Program-made: the position numbers and the translations under genes
In this document: piece after piece, positions 1 to 33,008 of the stretch
Layout of the letters: the number at the start of each line of letters is the position of its first letter
Position numbering within the stretch: the first letter of the stretch is position 1
Notes under the pieces: model-generated
What the model was told of the DNA's origin: nothing
Database searches by the model: none
The model's input: the letters and a program-made list of their open reading frames with translations, nothing else
DNA from: Drosophila pseudoobscura
Taxonomy: Eukaryota; Arthropoda; Insecta; Diptera; Drosophilidae
DNA: 64,000 nucleotides
NCBI RefSeq assembly: GCF_009870125.1
Contig: NC_046680.1
Span: forward strand, 19,983,501 to 20,047,500
Direction of reading: 5' to 3'

Positions 1-346
1 TGCAATATTTTGCTGAACTTTGCACTCCTCCGTACATGAATATGGCAAAGTGCATTCCGAAAGTAGTTTTACGATCTGCAGCGCATTTCAATTCCATTTA
101 AATTTGGTTAACTGGCCAAGATGTTGGTCAACACATGAATCACACATATCAGATGTCTGGCCAATACAAAAGATATCTTATCAGCTTAGCCATTAATTGG
201 TTATTGTGACGAAATACTCACACTTACAAACTCTTAAGTGTTTAAAACAAAAGAAGAGATTATCGCGCAGACATTAACCCATTTTGAACCCTCTATCTCC
301 TGCAGAACATTTTCATTGGGTGTGACGTCACCGATTGCGTGCAGGT
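1..346 (+). other. 5' flank / leader of whd
   Basis: No coding region is visible here. A plausible splice acceptor (CTCCTGCAG) ends at about 305, so 306-346 is probably the 5' UTR part of the first coding exon of the CPT1 gene, with an upstream noncoding exon outside the window. A perfect palindrome TGACGTCA (CRE-like) lies at 323-330, inside this presumed leader. The rest is AT-rich and unremarkable. Confidence 0.5.
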
Positions 347-3300
347 ATGGCTGAAGCCCATGCTGCGGTTGCATTCTCGTTTGCCATCACCCACGAGGGC
401 TTCGACATCAACTATGACCACGAGGTGCTCAATCTTGTGTGGAACTCGGGAGTGCGCTCCTGGAAGAAGCGTTTGGCTCGTGCCAGGGTAAGCTTAACGA
501 TACATTTGATAACGATATAGTTGGATTAACCGTTCCGTATCCTCGTTTCAGAATGGCGTGCGCAACGGCGTCTATCCGGCCCACATCCAAAGTCTATGGC
601 TTATATCCGCCATTGCCCTTGGATTGCACTTTGCCGGCTACCAGGCTCCCTTCAACCTGACCAACAGAGTTCTCGTTCATCTACCCTCCAACACAACTAA
701 CTGGCAGGTAACTGCCTGCTTCCTGGCTGCCCTGGTGATCTGGCTCTCGATTTGTTTCACCATGCGCTACACACTGAAGCTTCTGCTTATGTACAAGGGC
801 TGGATGTATGAGTCCAGGGCCCCGGGAAGTCGCGTTTCGCTGCCCACCATGTTGTGGGTGGCTGTGGTGCGCGTCCTGTCCAGCTGGAACAAGCCTGGCT
901 TGTACAGTTTTCAGGGTTCCTTGCCACGTCTGCCGCTGCCATCCGTCAAGGACACCATGACGAGATACCTGCGCAGTGTGCGACCTCTGCTGGACGATGA
1001 TAACTACTCGAGAATGGAGCGCCTGGCCAAAGAGTTCGAACAGAGTATTGGCAAGAAGCTGCAATGGTACCTCGTCCTGAAGAGTTGGTGGTCCACCAAC
1101 TACGTCTCCGATTGGTGGGAGGAGTATGTCTATCTGCGCGGCCGCAGCCCCCTCTGTGTCAACAGCAACTTCTACGGCACGGATGCCATCTTCATGAACC
1201 TGACCAACAAACAGGCAGCTAGGGCGGCCAACGTGGTCCACCTGCTTCTCAATTTCCGTCGTCTCATCGAGCACCAGGAACTGCAACCTGTAAGTTAAAC
1301 CACACAATATGGCACATGAAACCTATTAAGCAATTCTCTGCTGCAGATTATGGTCCAGGGCATGATTCCTCTGTGCTCTTGGCAGTATGAACGCACCTTC
1401 AATACGGCTCGTGTTCCGGGCTTGGAAACAGATCGCATCATTCACTACAAGGACTCCAATCACATTGTGGTGCTGCACAAGGGATGCTACTATAAAATGA
1501 TCATCTACCACAAGGGACGCATCCTGCGTCCTTGCGAGCTGCAAGTGTGAGTCCGTGATCAGATTCCCAATACAATTAGAAACTAACATTTTATTCTTTC
1601 TAGTCAAATCGAGGAGATCCTAAAGGCCAAGGCCACTCCCCTGGATGGTGAGGAGCATTTGGCTGCACTCACCGCCTGGAATCGCTCGAAGTGGGCCGAG
1701 GCTCGGAACACGTACTTCTCGCGAGGCGTTAACCATGTCTCCCTGCGGACCATTGAATCTGCTGCCTTTGTCCTCTCCCTGGACGATGAACCATTCGAAT
1801 TTGATCTGGAGCGGCCCGAGCTTCTCGACAATTTCGGAAAGAAGCTGCTCCACGGCAACGGCTACAATCGTTGGTTCGACAAGTGTTTCACCGTCTGTGT
1901 GGCCACCAATGGACGCGTCGGCTTCAATGCGGAGCACACCTGGTAAGTGCAGTTCCCACTCCGTACTGTTCTATTCAGACAAAGACGTTTCGTCTCGTTT
2001 CGTATCCTTGATTTGCCGTAATCTAAATTCTTTGAACAATTTGAAACCCACACAAACCAAGGTCTGACGCTGCCATTGCCTCACACATGTGGGAGAACCT
2101 GATCGTCGACGATCTTGTATCGGATGGGTAAAGTGATCTTTTTTGTACGCGCCTACGTTTGACGGTGTCGGTTGGATCGTTCAATTTGAGTTCTTGACTT
2201 TGGTTTTGACATGTACATACCTATTTTTAATTAACTCTGGTTGTGGCCTAACAATTGATTTAATTTACGCATTTTTTATAGGGCCGATGCACCGGTTTTG
2301 GGACATCTATGGGAGTATATATTTGGTGATGATATTTATGGGTAAACACTTAATTTCCAAACAATTTAAAATGTAATTAAAGGTGGTTTTGGGAAACCTT
2401 GAGGGCCTGCACATGTTTAAGATTCTCAAATGCATTCAAACTGTCGCACTCACCGTATGCGGCAGATATACAGTGGAAAACCAGCCAGCCCAGAACACTC
2501 TATTCCACAGCAACCTTAAACGCAAAAACAAACTAATTCTCCCATATTCCTGTGACTAACCATTGTTTCGTAAGGTTAACCAAAGCCTCTTAATTACGTT
2601 GCCTTCGTTTACTGCCTCACAGAAAAGGAAATACTTCTTGATCTAACCAAACGATTGCATACCCTGCAGATACGACGAGGCTGGCGACACCAAGGGCACA
2701 CCTGAGTTCCAGCCCCCGCTGCCCACACGACTGAGCTGGGATCTTACACCCTGTCTGTCCAAAATTGATGAGGCCACCGTAGACGTGACCAAGCTAATCA
2801 ATGAGGTGAATCTGCGCATTCTGGTGCACCAGGAGTACGGCAAGGGATTCATGAAGAAGTGCCGCATCTCCCCAGATGCCTACATTCAAATGGCCCTGCA
2901 GTTGGCCTATTACCGAGATGCGGGACGATTCTCCCTGACATATGAGGCTTCGATGACGCGCCTATTCCGCGAGGGTAGAACTGAGACAGTGCGCCCGTGT
3001 ACCATCGAGTCCGCAGCGTGGGTCAAAGCCATGCAAAACCAAAGCATATCGGTAAGAGGTGGCCCATAATATAGTTCGATCCAAGCCTAATTTGTTTTTT
3101 TTATTCGCAGAACGACGAGCGCGTCAAGATGCTACAGGCAGCCTGCGATCGCCACCAACTGGGCTATCAGGATTCCATGTGCGGACGGGGTATTGACAGG
3201 CATCTCTTCTGCTTGTACGTTGTGTCCAAGTACTTGGAAGTGGACTCGCCCTTCCTCAATGAAGTGCTCAGCGAGCCGTGGCGCTTGTCGACTAGTCAGA

Positions 3301-3653
3301 CCCCCCATGGGCAGACGCCAAAGATGGATTTGAAGAAGCATCCGAACTGCATCAGTGCCGGAGGTGGCTTTGGACCTGTGGCCGACGACGGTTATGGTGT
3401 CTCCTACATCATAGCTGGAGAAAATCTGATATTCTTCCATATCTCAGCAAAGACAACATGCCAGCAAACGGTAAGGCTTGTCTTTTATTACTCCTAATCG
3501 AGCTCCAACTGATCGAAATTTATCTTTCAGGATGTCCAACGCTTCTCCGAGAACATCTCCCAGGCACTGGCCGACATTCGCAGCATGTTCGAGCAGCACA
3601 TCAAGGATCATCCGAAGCCCGCCAAATCAATCCAAAACGGCGCCTCCACATAA
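347..3653 (+). CDS. whd: Carnitine O-palmitoyltransferase I (CPT1), outer mitochondrial membrane
   Basis: It transfers long-chain acyl groups from CoA to carnitine, the committed step of mitochondrial fatty-acid import. Exons: 347-487, 552-1289, 1347-1546, 1604-1942, then either 2062-2127 or 2282-2341, then 2670-3051, 3111-3470, 3531-3653. All junctions keep frame and give 782 or 780 residues, the usual CPT1 length. The start [10 protein letters not shown] matches the family N-terminus. Two hydrophobic segments (about residues 59-75 and 105-130) are the outer-membrane anchors. The catalytic His is in EHTW, about residue 471. Later family blocks are visible: [35 protein letters not shown], the carnitine-binding STSQT region and [16 protein letters not shown]. 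The gene converges on the cyclophilin gene to its right. Sequence and gene structure agree, so I am confident. Confidence 0.96.
2062..2127 (+). other. whd: whd mutually exclusive exon, copy A (divergent form)
   Basis: This 66-bp exon is flanked by an AAG acceptor and a GTAAAG donor. It reads, after the split Trp codon, [20 protein letters not shown]. Its phase is identical to the exon at 2282, and each joins in frame to 1942 and 2670, so only one can be used sensibly per transcript. It differs from the vertebrate-like ADAP...GHLWE sequence immediately after the catalytic His, so it probably alters active-site or malonyl-CoA properties (inference). Alternative splicing of this kind in insect CPT1 has been described. 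Confidence 0.85.
2282..2341 (+). other. whd: whd mutually exclusive exon, copy B (vertebrate-like form)
   Basis: This 60-bp exon has a TTTTTTTATAG acceptor and a GTAAAC donor. It reads, after the split Trp codon, [19 protein letters not shown], very close to vertebrate CPT1 (ADAPIVGHLWE). It has the same phase as copy A but is two codons shorter. It likely encodes the ancestral-type active-site segment. Confidence 0.85.
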
Positions 3654-3967
3654 TCCATGTAGTTGCATGTAGTATGAGATTCTTGTTAGCATTTGTTTTC
3701 TCTTTTTTAGTTGATCGTTTTAACATCCATCTTATACATTTGTCTATTGTAAGTTCCATTTTAAGTGCAAAAGTCTATGAAAAAGTTCTAAAAGCAATGC
3801 AATTTTATATTAACTATTGTGACTCGGCTGATTTAGTCCTAGACCCTTTTGCACAATATTCTATGTTTCTCAACCAATTAGTCTGTAAGTGAAGATATCA
3901 TGTAACTTAAGAGCTATAAATACGTTTCATTTTAAGCAATCGGATTTGTCTTTGTTCTCATGGTCTC
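3654..3967. other. Convergent 3' region between whd and the cyclophilin gene
   Basis: This 314-bp AT-rich stretch holds the 3' UTRs of two convergent genes. No further gene is seen. No perfect AATAAA is obvious for whd; AT-rich variants near 3915-3935 may serve. Confidence 0.6.
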
Positions 3968-4590
3968 CTACGTCGCCAGGGGGTTGGCGTGTATGGTTAC
4001 GCCGTTGATCTTCTTGTCTACGTGCGGCCGGTAGTTCTTGGGGTTAACCGGCAGCTTCTCCAGCTCATCCAGGGCATCAAATCCGTCGATAACGCGACCA
4101 AACAGCGTGTACTTCAGGTCAAGGTTCGGCTGAGCTGCGTACGTGATAAAGAACTGGCTGGCATTGGCGTTCGGCCCATTGTTGGCCATTGAAACCATTC
4201 CGCGGTCAGTGTGCTGCAAAAACAACAACGGAGCCGGTGAGACCTGTTCATCGCAATGAAAGTACTTTTCCCACCACCCACCTTTACGGTTTCCTTGAAC
4301 TCGTCGTCGAACTTAGTTCCCCAAATAGACTGGCCGCTTTTTCCGGTATTGGTGGGATCGCCGGTCTGGACAATGAATCCCTTTATATTTCGAATGAAGA
4401 CACAGCCGCTGTAGTAGTCGCTCGCACACAGGGCGAGGAAATTCTCGGAGGCTTTTGGGCAAGCATCACAAAAGAGCTCTATTTTGATGTCTCCCACGTC
4501 TGTATGTAGCGTCACGGACTGGAAATCAATTAAATTAATTTATTTTATTTTTGTTTTCGTTTTTTGTTACATGTGATTGTTGTTTACCAT
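3968..4590 (-). CDS. CG11777: PPIL3-type cyclophilin, peptidyl-prolyl cis-trans isomerase
   Basis: A spliceosome-associated cyclophilin fold that isomerises Xaa-Pro bonds. Exons on the minus strand: 4590-4588 (the ATG alone), 4518-4282 and 4213-3968. Together they give 161 residues, the exact length of human PPIL3. The protein starts MSVTLHTDVGDIKIELFC and carries the family blocks FxxxIKGFIVQTGDPTNTGK, GMVSMANNGPNANASQFFIT and FGRVIDG. The start depends on a tiny first exon: the codon at 4590 is followed directly by GTAAAC, and the next exon opens after TTTCCAG. Without it the second exon would begin at a GTG. The Arg of the usual FHRxIKGF active-site motif is retained as FIRNIKGF, with Ile replacing His. 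The fly symbol is from memory. Confidence 0.93.
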
Positions 4591-4612
4591 TTTTTTTACA
4601 GTGAGTTAGGGG

Positions 4613-4974
4613 CAGTGTGACCGCGGATTCATAATAAAAAAATATACCTTCCGACCTTCAGAAATATACCAAAATATACCATCTCAGTATTAAAATATAC
4701 CTATTTCAAGTCTCAAGTATGTCAGTATATCAGCTGTTTTTGAAATTATCGACAACTTATCTAGAACTGCTAGAGTGGATCAAAATGTGCATCTCAGCTT
4801 CAGCGGGCTGCCAACAACTTCGGTAATTATTACACATTTTACATGTTTACACATTTTGCTACATGTCAACTACATATTTCCTGAAACTGAATGTCTACCT
4901 AAAAAATACCTGCTGTTTGGGTATATGGGATTTTTTCGCTCTCCGTTACGGTCATGTCGAAATTGGTCACACTT
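4613..4974. promoter_or_regulatory. Bidirectional housekeeping promoter: Motif 1 and Motif 6 cluster
   Basis: Motif 1 (TGGTCACACTG type) appears inverted at 4613-4623 and direct at 4964-4974. Motif 6 (GGTATATTTT type) appears as its complement AAATATACC at about 4641, 4661, 4671 and 4692. These are established Drosophila core-promoter elements for TATA-less, broadly expressed genes. The inverted Motif 1 lies close to the cyclophilin start at 4590 and the direct copy about 90 bp before the Caf1-105 ATG, so the cluster probably drives both divergent genes. Confidence 0.75.
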
Positions 4975-5063
4975 CGCGTTTTTAGGCGCGAAATAGTCCG
5001 CATAATTTTTTCATCAATTACAATTTTGTTCATACAGTTTAATTTAAGTAAGACAATAATAAC

Positions 5064-7640
5064 ATGAAATGCAAAATACCGGAGATCTCGTGGCACAACC
5101 GCGATCCTGTTTTGAGTGTGGACATTCAGATGAACGGGCAGAGGCTGAGGTCGCCGACGATTTGCCGACTGGCTTCTGGCGGAACAGATGCACATGTCCT
5201 GATCTGGTACGTGAATCGGTGCGAAAATGGAGATGGCGTCGACTTGGAGCTGGCTGTGGATCTGTCCCGACATCAACGTGCGGTCAACACAGTTCGCTGG
5301 TCGCCCAATGGCGAGCTATTGGCCTCCGGCGACGACGAGAGCGTAGTGTTCATCTGGAAACAAAAGGCCGACCATGAAGTCGTCAACATTTTGGACGCCG
5401 ATGGCAGTAGTGACCAGGATAAGGAGTCGTGGGTGACGATGAAAGTACTGCGGGGGCATAGAGAGGATATCTATGATCTGAGCTGGGCCCCAAATTCGCT
5501 ATTCCTTGTGACAGGTTCAGTGGACAACACGGCGATGGTGTGGGATGTTTACAAAGGAAAGTCCCTGGCCATTCTGGAGGATCACAAGGGCTACGTGCAG
5601 GGCGTAGCCTGGGACCCGTGCAATCAATTCATAGCCACTATGAGCACCGATAGGTAAGCACCACTCTTAGGAACCACTGCCAACCTTTCGCTGACTTGTC
5701 TTTTACTTTGCTTTTATAGACAATTGCGTATCTTCGATGCCCACACTAAACGAGTGCTCCACAGGGTCGCCAAGTGCACCCTCCCTGTGAAGGAGGGACA
5801 TGAAATGCATGGGAGGAACATACGGCTCTATCATGATGGCTCATTGCAGACTTTCTTCCGCCGATTGTGCTTCACCCCAGATGGCAAGCTGTTGATCACT
5901 CCCGCAGGAATCACCGACTACGATGGCGTCTTAAAACCAATTAACACCACATACGGCTTCAGTCGCTACGATTTAGCGCGCCCGGCCTTTGTACTGCCCT
6001 TTCCCCAAGAGTACGCGGTTGCTGTGCGCTGCTCTCCGGTACTGTACCGTCTGAGACCGTACAATGCAGATAAGAATCCCCCAGTCATCTCGCTGCCGTA
6101 CCGCATGATCTATGCCGTCGCCACCAAGAACTCTGTGTTCCTTTATGACACCCAGCAGCCGGTTCCGTTCGCGATCGTCTCGAATATTCACTACACTAGG
6201 CTCACAGACCTAACGTGGTCGGGCGACGGCACTGTACTGATCATTTCAAGCACGGATGGCTTCTGTTCGCTGTTAAACTTTGAGATCGATGAATTGGGCG
6301 AGCGCTATGAGGAAATGGATGCAGTGCTGTGCGCTGCCTTGAAGAGTTCAGAGAATGCTCCGCCACTAAAGAAAAAGAAACCGAGGGCCAGAAAGGTATC
6401 GGCAGATGAGAGACCCGCCACACGTAAACCGTTGCAGGAGAAGACCAAGACCAATCGCAACAGGAAGACCCCTGAGTCTGACATTCAAGATGTCAGAGAG
6501 ATTGAAATTGATGCCGAAAACGATTCCTCCATGCAAAGTGCCAGTTCATCCATCTCCAGCAGCCCCAAGCAGAATACGAAAGCAGAGGTCAAGCCAACAC
6601 AGATCTCATTTAGGCGTTCCCCACGCAAAGTCACCGCAACGACAGCTCCCGCGCCGATTGCAATACGCCGTTCCCCGCGTAAACCTGAAGATTCGGATGT
6701 ACGCGTCTCACAGATCTCTGTCAAACGCAAGATTGGCTCAGGGACAACCGGCAATCAGACACCAACACCCATTCCCATACGCCGCTCGCCACGAAAAGCC
6801 GAGAACACAGAAGCGACCAAAGTGAGCGCCTTACCCATATCTGGGAAACGCAAGATCAGTCCATTGCCAGAGCCTCCGACAAAGAAGCATCAGAAAGCCA
6901 TCGCTGGCACGACTGTTCTGGATAAGAAGATGGTCAGTTCAGGCGAAACAGCCACACAGACTCCTATGCAAGTCCCCACACACCAATCGCCACGCAAGAC
7001 GGTGGACGCAGAAGCCACCAAAGCCGAGGCCCTATCGATTTCTGTGAAACGCAAGAGCAGCCCATTGCCGGAGCCTCCGACAAAGAAGCTTCAGTCGGAT
7101 ATCGCTGGTATTGCTGTTCTGGACAAGGAGATTATCAGCTCTGAGGAGAAGTTCGAGTCGCCAGAGAAGAAATCCCGTCCAGCTACCCCCATTCAAGTTC
7201 GTCGCCAGCCCCGCACTCCCGGAAGCTCCAGTAGCTTCTCCCTCACACCCAAGAGCCAGCCCGCCAAAACAGCAACGCCCATTGCAGTGAGGCGCACTCC
7301 CCGTGTACTTGTCGAAATGCCTGTCAACTCTCCTGTGGCCCCTATGGAAGAGGCTATGGATGCTTGGCCCCTCGAAGAGGAAGGCACTCCCATGCCAACT
7401 TCGACGAAGGAACCGTTGCCAGAGACAAATGAGCAAGCGAAGAATCCAGTGTCCATCAGTGACAGCACCTGTGAGCGCACTGAGGATATACGTCTGGTCT
7501 ATGAGGACACCCAGGAGAAGGCGGAGACCCCTATAAAAGCGACAGTAGCAAAACCTTCAACGCCCAACAGTAAGACCCCGCGGCGGGTTTCCTTGCGAAC
7601 CATCTCCACGCCCAAGTCGAAAAAGAAACTGCTGGAATAG
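5064..7640 (+). CDS. Caf1-105: Chromatin assembly factor 1, p105 subunit (CHAF1B/p60 orthologue)
   Basis: A WD40 subunit of CAF-1, which deposits H3-H4 onto replicating DNA through PCNA. Exons 5064-5653 and 5720-7640 join in frame across a 66-bp intron to give 836 residues. The ATG at 5064 opens MKCKIPEISWHNRDPVLS, the family N-terminus. WD repeats fill roughly residues 1-400, with clear blades such as HQRAVNTVRWSPNGELLASG and GHREDIYDLSWAPNSLFLV. From about residue 425 the protein is disordered and basic, with repeated short blocks of the form I-x-x-R-R-S-P-R-K and SPLPEPPTKK that look like phosphorylation-prone Ser-Pro motifs. An AATAAA at 7704-7709 follows the stop. The promoter is shared with the cyclophilin gene. 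Confidence 0.95.
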
Positions 7641-7703
7641 GCAAAGCAATAGCATAGTCGTAAAAGAATTTTAGAATTACAAAGTTATACAAAAATTAAA
7701 CAA

Positions 7704-7709
7704 AATAAA
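7704..7709 (+). terminator. Polyadenylation signal of Caf1-105
   Basis: A perfect AATAAA lies 63 bp after the TAG stop at 7638-7640, in an A-rich tract. Confidence 0.6.
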
Positions 7710-10700
7710 ACGCAAAGCAAGGCATAAAGAAAGACAATTATGTTCGTCATATAGAGAATAGAAGATGATGACTTATGGTACTCTGGAAAGCGGATACTGG
7801 AGATAAACCACTTCAGAGAATCTGCAACCTGCCATGTGTTTGCAGACAGCGGTCTGTATTTATTCCGCGTTGGTGCTTTATGGCCTCTAAGGTTCTTACC
7901 TGGCCGCATCGGTATAAGGCCATAAGGAAAGAAAAGTGTCAGTGACTGTACCAGAGAGATACCCGGCTGTTTCAGTTCTAGCCTACCTAGACATCAGTTT
8001 TCTACGATGCAAGCGGTCACATGACATCAAACTAAATAAGTTTTTCACCATGTCTAAAAAATGCCACAATGTTAGGCATTTATGATCACAGGATCTCCAA
8101 GAAGCGATTTAAGATATTCGACTAAGGTAAAAATATAGTCTAAAGTCTTCCGAACTAGAAATATGGTGAGTCGAGCGTTTTTCCTGGTATAGCTGGGGAG
8201 ATCAAATTAAGAATTATAGAGTATTACCCTATCGTACACAATTCTTGTGAAACAGGTCGATTTTAAGGATCTTTGATCGGATTTTGTGAGGAATAAATTA
8301 GTACAGCTTTTAATGGTTTTTTTGTATTATTTATATTTATTTAAATTTTAGATGATCTCTAACGTTTCGAGTTTCTTTTACATACAAACATTAGGGCTTT
8401 GATTTTGTTCTTCCTATTTTTGTTTTTATATCATTACGTTTGTATATATATATATATATATTAAATTTGTAATTCAACGATTTAATCTCATTCATCATTA
8501 TCGAGCTTAGTAAGATTCTGTGTCTCGCGTCTTTTTTAATTAAAACTGGGCCTTTAGCTACACATTGTCCACGTGGTTCATTAGAGAGAGTAAAGGAGCT
8601 CAAGACTGAGGAGAACTATTTCCACTCGTATTTCCACACATGCATGGTATTATACATATATAAATATTTGCCATATACAAGTGAAATAAATCTGAACTGC
8701 TGCAAAGGGACAACAAAAGCAATTTGAATTAGGCTACAAATAAGATTAGATACAACTCCTAAGCTTTTTCTAACCTATGGTTCCATTTCGACTTCTCCTC
8801 CTCAATCACTTCTTGGTTTAATTCTTCCATTTCTCATTTCTCAAATTTCCTTGGGGATATTTTTTCGCCTCGTTTCCTCTTACAAAAAATCATGCGTCTG
8901 AATGTCCTGTGACATTTGGTTTGAGTTACGATTAACATTAGTTAGGTTTCGCCTTTTTTCTGTGTATGTATTTTCATGAAACTCACTTGGGACTGTTTTA
9001 ACTGCTATTAAAGTAATTTTAGTAGTGCTGCGACTCGTGAGTGTGTGGAGCAAAGAGGTGTACAATATGAGCTTAGAAAAATATGAATTATATTTGATTC
9101 CATTCCGTCACCGTTTCTATTCCGTTAAATATTGAAAATATGCAAAATGTTTGTTGGTTTACTGCGGTTAATGCTATGCTATGCTTGAATTTGAATCTGT
9201 TTCTGAATCTGAATGAAGTTGCTATTAGTCATATCTTAGTGTTTGTTTAATTAGTTAATTAGTTTGCGCTCTCTCCTTTTGCAAGAGTTGAGCTACTTTG
9301 AGGAGGAAAATTATATGTAAACACTGCGCTTGAGTATTTTCCATTAGATATAGTTACGAGAAAAATATAGTACATATGTATGTGTGTATGTATTGTATGT
9401 TTGTATGTATAAATATTTGTATATAGATCGATTTGGTTTACTTTGTCTCGAGGGTAAATGAATAACTTTGTTGTGGCTTAAATTGTCAATAAATATATAA
9501 ATTTTCATTTAAATATAATTACATACAATTATTGAACCTTAGTTCGTGATCTTCTACTGGTCTGCGGCAGTTCCTTAAATATGTACTACATGGCCACCAG
9601 CCATCCACTCACATTCCAACTATATGGCATGCAACATGGCCAACAAAAACTCTCTCTCTCTCTCTCTGCCTGTCTCTCTGGCTGTAAGAAATCATGGAAC
9701 CAAAACTAAATAAAAATTTAATATGTGGGGTTTTTTGTTTTTGAATAAATAGTTTTTATTGAAAATGATTTTGCGTTTATTTTTTAGTTTTTGTTTTTCC
9801 TTTTGGTAGAATTATAAAAGTTGAATGGAAAATACATACGTATTAAATATTACAGTATTTGGTTGGGCTGGGCTGGGATAGTTAGAGTGGGATTAGAGGA
9901 GATGGAAATGGTAAGATGCTGGCTGGCCGAATTAAATCGAATCACTGATTGGAGGTCAACGTAATTTTACGGAAAGAGGGTACGGTTCTGTGGCCAACAC
10001 AACTTTCGAAAAGTGTCTGGAGGGAGGGGTCTCGGCAGACAGACGCTGGCTGGGACTGCCAAAGTATGCGAAATATTTCGTCAAGCTTTGTGAAAATTGT
10101 TGAACCTTTTGCTGAATGTCAAATAATATTTATTTCGCTAATAAACTTACTTATTTGATGCTTAAGTTGTTTGTTTGTGTGTGTTCGTGTGCGTTTACAT
10201 AAATTAGACTTAAAAACTATAAAACATAAGTGGATTTGTCCATCTAGAGCAAGAGCACAAGGGTACAGAGGGCCTCCAGTAGAACTAGGGGAAGGTATAG
10301 GACTGCGGGGGTGTACATACAAAAGAAAAGACTATCGAAATAACAATATAAATTCATTGCCGCTAACTGATTCTGTAAAATCAAATGCACGGTGCGCATA
10401 CGAAGCATATACAAAAGTACTCGTAAAGGTAATAATTACAATAATAAGTCTAATCAAACAATTCAACATACTCGGGGCTCGGGTTAAATGCCACACGCTT
10501 AATACAACTGTGCATACATACATATGTACATATGCATTCGCATACAGTTATGTGTCGTACTGTTACATTAAAGTACTCGTACAATTTGTGTATAGATTAT
10601 TACATGCAATCCTTGCTTGAGTTTTCCTTGCTGTTGATCCGTTTGTTGGTTTGTGTGTGTGAGACATGGCAAAAGTATAGCATGCTTTTGTGCGCTGCCA

Positions 10701-12179
10701 GAGTAGGATGCGCTTTGCCTTTTGTGGGTTTTGTTTGTTTGTTTGTATGTATAAATAAATGCAACGAATTCGTTTAATTACAATAAATCAGCGTTAAGTG
10801 AATACAAATGAAATTGTTGTGCGTGTGTGTTCAGTGTGTTGTGTGTATGCCAGCTAAACCTCTCCTATACACGTAAATTCAACAAATTACAATTTACATA
10901 CATTGAAACGCATCAATCGTCGAGTCAATCAATCATTGATGGCTGCTGCTACTGCTGATTTTTACACAAGTTAGTTAAGTGGCCACATATGCTTTGCGTT
11001 ACTCTTACTTTTTTGTTAGTTTCGTTTCGTTTAGTTTAGTTTAGTTTGGGTTTGTAAATACAATAGATAGAGATTTATATCCTTTTCTTTTATCTTTAAA
11101 TTAGACTTAAATTTTTAAGATTTTCCTTCATTACTTTTATATGTGTATGTGTGTGTGTGTGTGTGTTTGTGTATTTGTGTGTTCTTATGTGTTTCCTTTT
11201 GGTTTGTTTTTGTTCACTTTAATGTCGTACAATATAATATATATTTACTTTTGCCCACACGCTGACACGCAACGCAATCAAATTAATTATTATTAATATT
11301 ATTACTTTGTTGTTCTGCTTGTTGTTGTTCGGTTTTGTTGCAACTTTTCAAAACTTAGGTCTAAACAAGCACGACAAATGCAGAGAGCGTTGATGGCATG
11401 AATAATTTCAAAGAGAGATTGCAACAGGAAACATTAAATATATATTATTTATATATATACGTATTGTATGTGGGTATGTGTATATATAGAGGTGTGGGCA
11501 CATACATATGCTGTATATACGCTCGTTCGGCATTCGTTTAATAAATACATGAGGAAACTAAGCTACACGTAAATTATGAATTATGAAATTCTATAAAAAT
11601 TATTCAGACCAAACAACAACTATGCGCTTATGCGTGTATGCTCGTGTGTGGCTGTCATGTCGTACATGGGGCTTGCATAATGCATATGTATGTGTGTATG
11701 TATGTATATGCTTTTTTGTTTGTATGTATGTATATAGGAAATGCTTTCAATCATCAACTGCTTCTCAAATGCTTGTCTGTGGCTCACTGTCAGCTGTGTC
11801 TTCACATCACATATCGTAACCGACGTCGATCTCGATCTCGATCTAGGGATCCGCGATCTGTGATCTGCATTAGCATTCCGCATCTCCTTATCTTATCTGG
11901 ATCAATATTATAATGTTACTGGTTGCATGTCCTCCCATCGTACGCGGGATCATCTGTTCGCTTTGTTAAACAAATAAAAGTTCTTTGGGCTTTGCTTGTT
12001 TGTTGGTTCTATCATCGTTTGCTCTTAAATTTTCTTTTGTTTTTGATCAATGCTGGTGGGTTGTTGTGCTCCCGCGCTGCTCTTTAATACCGTTACGGTG
12101 TTCCCTGCTAACGCCCCCCATCTGCTCCACGTCGTCGTCGTCGTCCATGTCCACCTCCTCCACATGTCCCGGCAATGGC
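7710..12179. other. Noncoding 4.5 kb: probable Galphao 3' UTR plus intergenic DNA
   Basis: No ORF here looks protein-like. The DNA is AT-rich and has simple repeats: a TA run near 8445-8460, a CT run at 9648-9667, a TG run near 11145-11167, and many ATGTATGT-type tracts. Several TTTATT (AATAAA on the minus strand) lie near 8320-8345 and 9780, compatible with a long Galphao 3' UTR with alternative poly(A) sites, but I cannot fix an end point. Confidence 0.45.
9648..9667. repeat. CT dinucleotide microsatellite
   Basis: A run of about nine to ten CT units in the noncoding region left of Galphao. Confidence 0.8.

Positions 12180-33008
<20,829 letters not shown>

Noticed and set aside
681-1307. 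208-codon antisense ORF over CPT1 exon 2
   Set aside because: It is the shadow of a verified CPT1 exon, with no domain and no splice context of its own.
4613-4701. AAATATACC repeats as a transposon end or satellite
   Set aside because: The boxes match known core-promoter Motif 6, sit next to Motif 1 and gene starts, and lack inverted ends or target duplications.
10171-10620. 149-codon plus-strand ORF left of Galphao
   Set aside because: The translation is low in conserved character, is interspersed with CATACATA-type repeats, and lies in the presumed Galphao 3' UTR.
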